The position numbers were made by a program, and so were the translations under genes. 64,000 nucleotides of DNA. Origin: Ipomoea triloba (taxonomy: Eukaryota; Streptophyta; Magnoliopsida; Solanales; Convolvulaceae). Each line of letters begins with the position of its first letter. Position 1 is the first letter of the stretch. Location: NCBI RefSeq assembly GCF_003576645.1, contig NC_044930.1:23017839-23081838 (forward strand), in the 5' to 3' direction. The notes below the pieces were generated by a model, which had not been told where the DNA came from, searched no databases, and was given only the letters and a program-made list of their open reading frames with translations. Shown here in pieces: positions 55,785 to 64,000 of this stretch.

Positions 55785-56085
55785 ACAGTGACTAATCCCT
55801 GAATCCTTGGCTTATTCTTGTCGACTAATTCCCTGGCTGATTCTTATCGAACAGGGTGACTAATCCAGTGACTAATCCTCTGACTGATTCTTGTTTTCAC
55901 TGGTGAACACAATGACTAAACTGACTAATTCCCTTGCTGATTCTTGTATTCACCGTCGAACACATTCACTGGCTGATTCTTGTTTTCACTGTCGAACACA
56001 GTGACTAAACAGACTAATTCCCTAGCTATTCTTGTATCCACGGTCAACGCAGTGACTAATCCCCGGCTGATTCTTGGTGGACAGG
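55785..56085. repeat. Degenerate minisatellite overlapping the 3' end of the carrier gene
   Basis: About seven units built from gactaattccctggctgatt, cttgttttcactgtcgaaca and cagtgactaa. The last units lie inside the coding region of the mitochondrial carrier (stop at 56,022-56,024). Confidence 0.85.
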
Positions 56086-57092
56086 CGCTTGAGAAACTCG
56101 TAGGTTGTGATCATGGTTGTAGCAGACATGGACATGGAAGCCCACCTCGGACCCAATCCTCTGTAACATGCCGAGAATCCACCTTCCTTAACCAAGTTCC
56201 TAACCGTCTGTCTCACCGTGGGCGCCCGCCGCTCGGTCCCGTCGCCGTCCAACACTTGCAGTCTGGTCTTGATTGTATCAAGTGGCATTGTGACCAAGGC
56301 TGAGACGCCGCTGGCCAAGGTGGCGCTCACCCCTTGGACGGCCACCACGGCCTTCCCATCCGGCCGGTAACCGCCGTCATCCTTCTTGCAGCCATGGCAG
56401 CCAATGCAGCCCCAGAGGAGCCTGTGAGCCACAGAGTATGAAGCCCACCAAACCGCGTTTGAAGGCGCGTAAGTTACAATCGAAATCCCAAACCCTCTGT
56501 ACAATCCCCTAACTCCATAGCTGCAAATTATTTTCCTAAACGCATCTATTCCCCCATTGTATCTCTTCAACCCCACACTATTACTATTACTATTACTACT
56601 ACTGTTACTATGACTCCCCTGAACCATTAGCCTCTGGCTCACTACGTCTATGGGCGTCCACACTAGCTGCGCCGCCATGGCGGCGCTCAGCCCCGCGGCG
56701 GCGTTGGCTATGGCGGACGCGGCGGCGTCGGAGAATCCCAGCCGGACGGTGGCGGTTCCCACGTTACTCTTGGTCATCTCCAACGCGCCCATGTAAAGCG
56801 CACGCGCCGGGATGGTTCCGGTGAGGGAAGTCCCGAATCCCCTGTAGAATCCCCGGCACCCTTCGGTTTTCAAGATCGAAACCGCCATTTTACGGCAAGG
56901 GATCTGAGCCGCCGCCACCTGTTGGCGAGTCTTTAACACCACCACCGGGTAGAGCGTGGCCGACACGCCGGAAAATAGCGCCGCCCCGAGGAAAAAGAAC
57001 TTGGATTTGTCCAACATCTCCCAATCTATATCCGCCGGGAGATGGATTTCCGACGCTGAATCATCCTCCGCCGTGCTCAAACTCATTTTCAT
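56022..57092 (-). CDS. Mitochondrial carrier protein, SLC25A44-like (356 aa, intronless)
   Basis: Inner-membrane transporter of the SLC25 family. Three carrier repeats: the first with YPVVVLKTRQQ (usual acidic residue of PX(D/E)XX(K/R) replaced by Val), the second with TPIDVVSQRLMVQG, the third with MPLDTIKTRLQV. Each repeat has an FYRGFG/LYRGFG/CYRGLG motif. The order and the ARALYMGALEMTKS and VWWASYS segments resemble SLC25A44 (in animals a branched-chain amino-acid carrier) and its plant homologues; the plant substrate is uncertain. The ATG at 57,092 is followed by a second in-frame ATG at 57,086. A Ser/Asn-rich repeat (about residues 160-171) and a Lys/Gly-rich loop (~232-248) are lineage additions. 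The C-terminal ~20 residues are encoded by minisatellite DNA. Confidence 0.88.
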   Translation of the reverse strand: MKMSLSTAEDDSASEIHLPADIDWEMLDKSKFFFLGAALFSGVSATLYPVVVLKTRQQVAAAQIPCRKMAVSILKTEGCRGFYRGFGTSLTGTIPARALYMGALEMTKSNVGTATVRLGFSDAAASAIANAAAGLSAAMAAQLVWTPIDVVSQRLMVQGSHSNSSSNSNSNSVGLKRYNGGIDAFRKIICSYGVRGLYRGFGISIVTYAPSNAVWWASYSVAHRLLWGCIGCHGCKKDDGGYRPDGKAVVAVQGVSATLASGVSALVTMPLDTIKTRLQVLDGDGTERRAPTVRQTVRNLVKEGGFSACYRGLGPRWASMSMSATTMITTYEFLKRLSTKNQPGISHCVDRGYKNS

Positions 57093-57430
57093 TCGCCACT
57101 TTCTTCAATTCCTCTCGATAATCAATACCACTATTTGTATTCCTAAGCTATAACACGAAAAACCTAGAAATTACAGAGTCAACAAAAAAAAAAAAAAGCT
57201 CTAAATTTGCTGGAAAAAAATGAAAAGCAAAAACTACCCTTTTCTGTTCTTTCAAAGCTCTATTAAGGGTCGAGCTCAAATTCTAAGAAAACTGTGTACA
57301 GAAACGTATATACAGAATCAGAAAGAAAGAAAGAAAATTCTGCGGGCGTATAATCTGTGTGCTGTAGAGATGTGTCTGATTGTTCAGGTAGCATGAAAAC
57401 CTCGATGTAAAGAAACGCCGATCATGAGGG

Positions 57431-57447
57431 ATAAATATATATATAGG
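57431..57447 (-). promoter_or_regulatory. TATA region of the carrier gene
   Basis: On the - strand tatatatatatttatccc, about 340 bases before the start codon; followed downstream by an ordinary leader. A GA-rich tract (57,473-57,565) lies upstream. Confidence 0.45.
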
Positions 57448-57569
57448 AGGAAGAGGAAAAGATAAGATGTTTAGAGAGAGAGAGAAGGACGCAGCTTTAC
57501 TAGCAGTAAAACTGAAGAACAGAGGATGGTGGCGGAGGAGAGAGCAGAGAGAGAGGAGAGAGGGTTAAG

Positions 57570-59359
57570 GATTAGCGCCGAGGGTTCTGCGGATCTGAGG
57601 TACGGACACGTGGCGGTTACCCTTTCGAGAACATTTCTTCCCGGATAGAAAGATGAATCTGATTCGACCGGCTGTAGGGAGTAGATGTGCCCATTTTAGA
57701 AAAAAAAAAAAAAAAAACTAAACTGGATTATATTTTCTGTTTTTTTTTTTTTAAAGCTGTTTTTATTTTATTTTATTTCTTAATAATGTTATTTTCCTTT
57801 TTATTAACGAAAAAACAAACTCTTCCCGTGACCATGAACAAAGGATTATAAGAAAGTAAAAAGTTATTCAAACGGATAAGATCAATAGACACTTTTCACA
57901 AAGAGAAATTTAAAATATTATTTTTTGGTTTTAAAATTTTACATTTTTACCCTACTGAGATTCGATTTTGTGACTATCCATTTGGAATATCTTCGCACTA
58001 TTAGTAATCTTAATAATAAAAATTCAATTACTCTTAAATGAAAATTTAAATTTAAATTATGCAAATGAATAAATTAAAATGGATGATTCAAAGTATAATT
58101 CCGTGATAAGTTAAAGTTATTTTTCAGATAATAGAAAATAAAACGTTTCAATGTAAAGCTATATTCTTTCTATATATATATATCATTGACAAAGTACAAG
58201 TTACAAAAAAAAAATCCTTATTTCATGTCGATAAGTATTGAAAATTGTCTACACAAATGTAAGACTTTAAATTATGAAATAATTGATAAGTAATAAACAG
58301 CTAATGCAACTATAAAGTGGAAAGTTTGACATGTGCACTATGTTCAAACATTATGGAATATGTTCAAATCAAATTTAAATTAAATGAATAAGTTTAGTTG
58401 TCATATTATAAATTGTACAATGTTTTATACTCCGTACTATTTTTAGCATTAAATATTATAATATTATAACACTTTAATATAAAAACTACTCCCTAAAATT
58501 TAATATAATAATTAGACAGGACAATATTTGAAAAAAAGCATGATTTCCGAAAAAATACAAACTGTGGGTGGAAAGGTAGGTGAGACCAGTGGGCTCTTCT
58601 GTCTTTTTAAATAGAGGGGTGGTGGCCATTTCCTACCATTGTTATACCATATATCATGTTCATATTTTGCATGGTAAATCTTGATACAAATATTATGTAC
58701 ATTTAGTTAATACATTATATACTTACAGTTAATAGTTCATGTATATATAAATAAATAACTTTATAATTACTGGCACATAATATGATAGTTACAAGTATAA
58801 AAATTGTCAACTACATGTACAAAATGTGTCAACTATAGATACAGGACCTGAAGGTTATTTTTGGAATGGAGTCTACAATGCAAGGTAGATTCTGATCTAT
58901 GGTATAATTTGCCCATTTCCTAGGGATGCCTCTCTTTGGGCATTCTTGTAATTGCTTAACAATTTTAAATTTCAAATTTCAAATTTACGAGTAGTTGAGA
59001 CATATTTCGAGAACTCTTCTACTAATCTTTAGGGCAAGATTGGTGGGACCCTTAAGTTTGGATTTCAGACTTATAATAATTTCAAATTTTAATGTTTATT
59101 AACTACGTGCTCATTTCATAAACGTTTTATCTAATGAAATTATTAAAGTATTGACTAATTTTCATTTTGAGTATGTTTAGTTAATGTTTTTATGTATGAT
59201 TTGCAATAGTTTTTAACTTATTTTTTCATATTATGAATAATTTAGAGTGAATCATGCATTACACACATTCACTTCAATAATTATAAACCATAATGGATAA
59301 CCATAAGGTCTATTAAAGTGAGTTGATATCATAATTATAATTTAGAGTTTATTCCACTT
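57570..59359. other. Intergenic AT-rich DNA
   Basis: No gene, structured RNA or bounded element was recognised. An upstream acacgtggcgg motif at 57,607-57,617 is G-box-like and may belong to the carrier promoter. Confidence 0.5.
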
Positions 59360-59362
59360 TTA

Positions 59363-59915
59363 GGGTGTGTTTGGTAACCTATAAAATGACTTCTGGAAAA
59401 TGTTTTATGAGTTTTCGGTGTTTGGCAACGCTCGGAAAATGCAGTCAACGGAAAATGTTTTCCGTTGACCAAGGAAAATCAGTTCATTTTTCTGGAAAAT
59501 GACTTATGGAATTTTTTTCTGTAAGTCATTTTTCGGAATCGCCAAAATGACCGTTCCGCATGTTCTCGACCAAAACTAACCTATATCCTATATAATCCAT
59601 GACCGAAAATGGACCAAGAGGTGGGAAACCGCCGAAAACCGACGGAAACATGTTGTTTTACGTTTTTTTTTCTAATTTTTAAATTTTTTTTTTGGGTTTT
59701 TAATTCTATTTTTAATAAATAATATTATTATAATTGTTTATATTTTAAATAAAATAATTACAATGTTTAATTATACAATTCTATCCATTTTCCAGAAAAT
59801 GAACCAAACACACAAAGACAGTTTTCCAGAATATATCCAAACACTGGAAATGAAACTATTTTTCGGAAAATGATTCATTTTCTAGAAGTCATTTTACTGC
59901 TTTCCAAACGGACCC
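59363..59915. mobile_element. PIF/Harbinger-like MITE (553 bp)
   Basis: TTA at 59,360-59,362 and 59,916-59,918; ends gggtgtgtttgg and ccaaacggaccc are inverted. Arms contain many ggaaaatg/cattttcc units (tggaaaatgactt, aagtcattttc), so much of it can fold back. Confidence 0.78.
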
Positions 59916-59982
59916 TTAATATCTCAATTAAAGGCTGCATTTTTAATTTTAAAATCAAGTAGACTTAATAGTTGATTTTTAG

Positions 59983-60090
59983 CTAAAGGCCTTGTGGTTA
60001 AGTGGCACACTTTTGGCTCTCCTAAGTGAGAGGTCACAGGTTTGATCTTTAGTGGCGGCATTGGATTAGTATTTATTAAAAAAAAATAGT
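59983..60090 (+). repeat. tRNA-derived SINE-like copy
   Basis: aaaggccttgtggttaagtg (box A-like) and gaggtcacaggtttgatctt (box B-like), ending in an A-run. Same head as the copies at 35,026 and 61,697 but a different, short tail. Confidence 0.65.
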
Positions 60091-60565
60091 TGATTTTTAA
60101 AAAGTTGGCACTTTTAATTCTAGTCAAAACTAAATCTGGTAGAGAATTTAATAAAATCAACTAAATTTATTAATTGACTTTTAAAACCTTTTCTCTTTTA
60201 ATTAAAATTAATTATTAAATTAAAAGTGCAATACTTTCTAATTAAGACAAAAATTATCTCTTAAAATTTAGGATCAATTATCGATTTGGTCCCACAAATA
60301 TTCATATTTATCCAAATTTATCATTGACTTGAAAAGTTATCTATTTGAGTCCTTTGATTTTGTATCTAATTTGGTTATTCGTTAGTAAAATAGTTACATT
60401 ACTATTAAATGCGAGGTCAAAATTAGAATTTCAATAGTCAATGGACAAATTCATGCTTTATTTTCATATATAGTTGAGTGGTCAATTTAAGAATTAACTT
60501 TTTTTTTTTTGTGTGTGGAATTTTGTTATATTTGACATTTTTCTCTTTTTATTTTTTTTTATTTG

Positions 60566-60711
60566 AGTACTATTGACTCTGTTACAATATAGTATCTGTT
60601 CATAGTTACTTTCTCAACCTACTGAAGCACAAAGAGTTAACAATCACCTCCAACCACTCCCTTCCATGTGAGAGTGTAAACCGAATGCCACTAGACTACA
60701 AGGTCTTTAGC
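60566..60711 (-). repeat. SINE copy, inverted
   Basis: On the - strand: aaagaccttgtagtctagtg head, then gtgcttcagtaggttgagaa, gatactatattgtaacagag and tcaatagta tail. Head and tail together show both belong to one family. Confidence 0.7.
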
Positions 60712-61640
60712 ACATTTTTTCTATTTTTAATTTTTGAACTATAGAAAAAGAATCAAACACTAATTATGGGTATACTTTACACTTTCTTTTTATGTTTTTT
60801 TTTTTTTTTTTAAATTTCTAAGATTTTGCTTACATGAAAATGTGTGTTGTTTTATTTAAACTTTAATTCATTCGATCATCACAAGTTTTATAGACTCAAT
60901 TGTAATTATTCAAAATAAGTAAAGTTTTGTATATGTATACATGAATTATAAAATATTCAACATTATTATGCAATTTTAAGTTATGCAATATAAAATATTC
61001 ATAAAATCACATAATATTGTTTAATATCTTATAATTCATGTATACAAATTCAAAATTTCACATGTTTTATGCTATTACACTTTGACATTGCATGATTTTA
61101 GATGTATTTTATCAATAATATAAATGTACAAATTATGACTTTTGTTACAAAGAAAAAATTTGGAATTTGGGTGGTAATTTGTTTGATTGGATCAATATTT
61201 GTTCAATTGATTAGACCGTTATTGGTTAATAAATCAAATTAATTATGTTAGATAAATTATTTTAGTTAAAACCCAAATTTTGAATAACTTAATGAAAAAT
61301 AAGATATAAATTAAAGTTGTTTCATATTTATTAATTATGCACGAAACACAAAAATTAATACTGATATTAAAATATTGATAAATATAAATAATTAAAAACA
61401 TTTTAGTTCAATTTATATTTTGCAATTTCTTAAAGAAATAAAATTGAATTATCATATTTGAAAATTAGTGAGAATAAATTATTATATTTTTGTTTAATAA
61501 TACGTACTGTAAACAATTTTCATAAAAATTCTATGCCAACATATATTGGTATGCATACAAAAAAAAATATATGTATTGTATGAACACATATGATTTAACA
61601 TTTAGATATTTAATAAAAATATATAATCTACAATTAAGTT
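60712..61640. other. AT-rich DNA without recognised features
   Basis: Very AT-rich with several T-runs. No frame, no bounded repeat. Confidence 0.5.
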
Positions 61641-61696
61641 TTTTTTTTTAAATACTATTGACTCTATTAGAATGTATATTAGAATGTAGAATACTC

Positions 61697-61857
61697 AAAG
61701 GCCTTGTGGTCAAGCAGCATAGCTGTGGCCCTCCCAAGTGAGAGGTCACAGGTTCGTTCTCCAGTGAGGGCGTTGGCTCGTTGGCTCGTTGTGCTTCAGT
61801 AGGTTGAGAAAGTATGTATGAACAGATACTACATTGTAACATAGTTAATAGTATTCA
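61697..61857 (+). repeat. Full-length-looking SINE copy
   Basis: ccttgtggtcaagcagcata (box A-like), gaggtcacaggttcgttctc (box B-like), then gtgcttcagtaggttgagaa, agatactacattgtaacata and gttaatagtattcaaaaa. Best reference copy for the family in this window. Confidence 0.75.
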
Positions 61858-61859
61858 AA

Positions 61860-62570
61860 AACAAGATGCAATGTTCGAATCTCAAAGAGAACAAATAAAT
61901 CAAGTATAGACTTGGTAGCAAAGGTTGTAAGACAAGGTTTTTAAGTTTTCCAAAACCTAAACGAAAGATACAGTGTTTGAACCCAACTAAGAATAAAATA
62001 AATCAAGAGCAAAAATGGTAGAAGACTTAATTAATAGCAAACCTTGATAGGAATGATAGCAAAGTTGTCAGCACACCTTTGTAGCGAATGAGCAACAAGA
62101 TATGTAGTAAGGGATGGTAGCAAACATTGCTAGCAACGTTGGGTGCAAGGTTAATAGCAAAGCTCGGAGGAAAGATACAAGTTAATTTTCTCTTGAAATT
62201 AAGGGAGATCAATGGAGATTATAGAACCAACGTAAATTGAAGAACCAAAGTGGAGTTTAAACTCAAATTAGAGTACAATATAATTGAGATCAATCTACAC
62301 TACTCAAATAGGAACTACGGCTCTTGAAGATTATCAAAGTTGATTCCTAAGGATCAACTAAGTTAAGGAATCCAAGCACAACTAAGTACACAAGGTGATC
62401 AAAATGTAGTTTGAAAAAAATGAAGAATCTTTCGTACGCAATTATCATCTACTGTATTAAAAATATTTCTATGCAAATTCCAATGAGATTACATGCCAAA
62501 AAGTAGACATTTTTCCCAAAAACGCTCTAGGGTTTCTCTCTCGTCTCTGGTTTCCGGCTGCCTCTAATTT
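61860..62570. other. Intergenic DNA
   Basis: Non-coding; short phrases tagcaaag/gatagcaaa recur several times between 62,035 and 62,170. cgctctagggtttctctctcgtctctgg at 62,523 looks like a typical plant 5' leader preceding the ATG at 62,575. Confidence 0.4.
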
Positions 62571-62574
62571 TCAC

Positions 62575-62805
62575 ATGGCCACCGCCTCCGTGAAGCAAGC
62601 GGAGGCGGCGTTCGATCGTCTTCCCTTTGCCGCCATCTTCATCGCAGACATGGTTCGCCTTCATCGTCTTCTTTGTCTCCGTTACCGGTTATGCCTTCCC
62701 CCACCCCTCCATCTTCACCGTTACCGATCGTTACTCCCTTATTTTTCGAATTGTTGTTTCCCTTTGCTTTGCTTTATTGGTTTAATTTTTGTTTGCAGTT
62801 TCTGA
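62575..62805 (+). other. Short open frame of unknown nature (76 aa)
   Basis: Begins with a plausible leader and ATG (MATASVKQAEAAFDRLPFAA), GC-rich for the first ~100 bases, then drifts into a Leu/Cys/Phe-rich, non-protein-like tail. It could be a first exon spliced near 62,650 (ATG|GTTCGCC) or a gene fragment. No family recognised. Confidence 0.3.
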
Positions 62806-62893
62806 GTTTTTCCTCTCGTTGTTTTGACGAGTTTCTTCCTCTCGTTTACTTGGCGAGTTCTTTTTCATAAAGCGTGAAACGATAAAACTGGTC

Positions 62894-63253
62894 ATGACAC
62901 ATGTGAATCTCATCATGGGTGACGAACATGATAATGAAAAAGAGATTCATCTGAACTATGACAAGCAGTTCAGCCCAATGGAGATATTGTCGATGGAAAT
63001 AATAATAGAAATAGATACTCAAGTGGTATGTAAGACTATTCAACAAGAGTCAGTCTTGGGTACGTTTGACCAGATTATTAATGACATTAAAGAAGCTTTA
63101 AGTTCCTCCAATGAATTCAGCTTCAAATTTGTGAAACAGTATGCGAATCAAGTTTTCTGTAGCATTGCTAGGGAAGTTGTTTCTATGTTTGACTGTAAGG
63201 AATGTTTGGCCATTCCATCGATCTTAATTGTAAATGTTTCAGTCTATGATTAA
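62894..63253 (+). CDS. RNase H-like (RVT_3-type) reading frame, probable gene or retroelement fragment (119 aa)
   Basis: From about residue 30 the pattern MEIIIEIDTQVVCKTIQQ, FDQIINDIKEALSSSNEF and SFKFVKQYANQVFCSIAREV resembles the RNase H-like domain common in plant non-LTR retroelement-derived proteins (IEMDS.., ..FVKR.AN..AH.LAR). The key Asp of the first motif is present (EIDTQ), but the later His of the ANxxAHxLA motif is replaced (ANQVFCSIA). It is uninterrupted for 119 codons, but probably a degenerate fragment without upstream domains. Confidence 0.5.
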   Translation: MTHVNLIMGDEHDNEKEIHLNYDKQFSPMEILSMEIIIEIDTQVVCKTIQQESVLGTFDQIINDIKEALSSSNEFSFKFVKQYANQVFCSIAREVVSMFDCKECLAIPSILIVNVSVYD

Positions 63254-64000
63254 TGAATTAGCTTCTTTATTATCAAAAAAAGATTACATGCCAAATATGG
63301 AAAGGATTTCAAAGCCAATAAAAATATGATACAAAGACCAAACATCGAATTAACCCTATAACTTTTTTCACTATATAAGAGCATAAAAAGTTTAACTCTA
63401 TGTCAACCAACTTGATTGGCACGACACCTTGTGATCGCATAACCTGTCAAATTGTTAACTCACTGCATAACCTTTAAGCCTTAGCGCACAATTTAATAAG
63501 CCTTAGGCGAGATTATTATGATATAACCTTCATTACTTATCAAATACCAATCCATCACTTGCCCGGCCTAATCGTAAGTACTACTTTTTGATACCTTAGA
63601 TCCAATAACCAACACTACTATAGTACTATACGTAATAACATATACATGGCAGCATGACACGTCAAGTGCGTCGCAACACACCATACTCTTCATTCTATAT
63701 CCAAGTGTGATTATCAGATCATCATGTATGGATATTAATTAATACATAATTAAGTAAAAGAGATGCTTAAAAATTAATACCCCGTATATAATATAATGCT
63801 GGATCTGCAGTATGTAACATGCATGTTATCCATCAGATCAATTCATAAAGAGATCTTATCCACAGTGATGACACGAAGTGGAATTAACCGTACAGATTTA
63901 GTCAAAACAGATCCAGATTAAAGGACTGTCGTCTGACAATTGGAAATACTAAAATCAAGATTCTAGACAGACAACCACACTTTTTTTTTTTTTTTTTTTT
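63254..64000. other. Intergenic DNA to window end
   Basis: No gene was recognised; it ends in a T-run that may be the start of another repeat. Confidence 0.5.

Noticed and set aside
61697..61770. Possible tRNA genes at the SINE heads
   Set aside because: Box A- and B-like motifs are present, but no cloverleaf with a proper anticodon arm and acceptor pairing could be drawn; the dispersed copies and A-rich tails fit SINEs.

Overview
This is a nuclear genome segment of a flowering plant, most likely a eudicot. Genes have GT-AG introns, the intergenic DNA is AT-rich, and the genes are plant-specific (thermospermine synthase, PsbX with a thylakoid presequence, Alfin-like PHD protein, MSL10-type channel). 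TE types are those of plant genomes: a Ty3/gypsy Tat element with two RNase H domains, PIF/Harbinger-, Stowaway- and MULE-type elements, and tRNA-derived SINEs. Lineage cannot be fixed from the sequence; an asterid such as a Convolvulaceae species is only a guess.

Layout. 1-2.8 kb: AT-rich DNA with a foldback MITE and a hAT-like element full of a short minisatellite. 3.0-6.9 kb: thermospermine synthase (ACL5 type), ten exons on the + strand. 7.4-8.7 kb: decayed partial copy of the MSL channel gene. 9.3-9.6 kb: intronless psbX on the - strand. 11.6-15.2 kb: intact five-exon MSL10-like channel gene on the - strand. 17.4-32.2 kb: a very young LTR retrotransposon (760-bp LTRs, 5-bp target duplication GTAGT) with gag, protease, a damaged reverse transcriptase, two RNase H domains, integrase and an antisense, intron-containing gene with its own TATA box. 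Its pol region is artificially triplicated at single-N contig joins and holds a 782-base gap. 33.5-35.0 kb: dead hAT transposase. 36.4-38.8 kb: a 113-bp tandem duplication, a foldback MITE, and a 1.45-kb Pack-MULE carrying fragments of three unrelated host genes (F-box, GH3 beta-xylosidase, NFU). 42.9-46.1 kb: Alfin-like PHD gene, five exons. 47.4-52.1 kb: minisatellite and an exact 1,765-bp duplication around an N, probably also an assembly artefact, holding a Myb/SANT-like pseudogene and a PIF-type MITE. 56.0-57.1 kb: intronless SLC25A44-like mitochondrial carrier whose C-terminus runs into a minisatellite. 59.4-63.3 kb: MITE, SINE copies and an RNase H-like open frame.

The five host genes do not form a pathway; this is ordinary plant gene order with independent promoters. 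The notable biology is in the mobile DNA: the gene-capturing Pack-MULE, the recently inserted yet RT-defective Tat element that must have moved with help from a relative, its antisense gene beside a 48-bp perfect palindrome, and the MSL duplication flanking psbX. Several striking repeats, however, carry clear marks of assembly error and are flagged as such.
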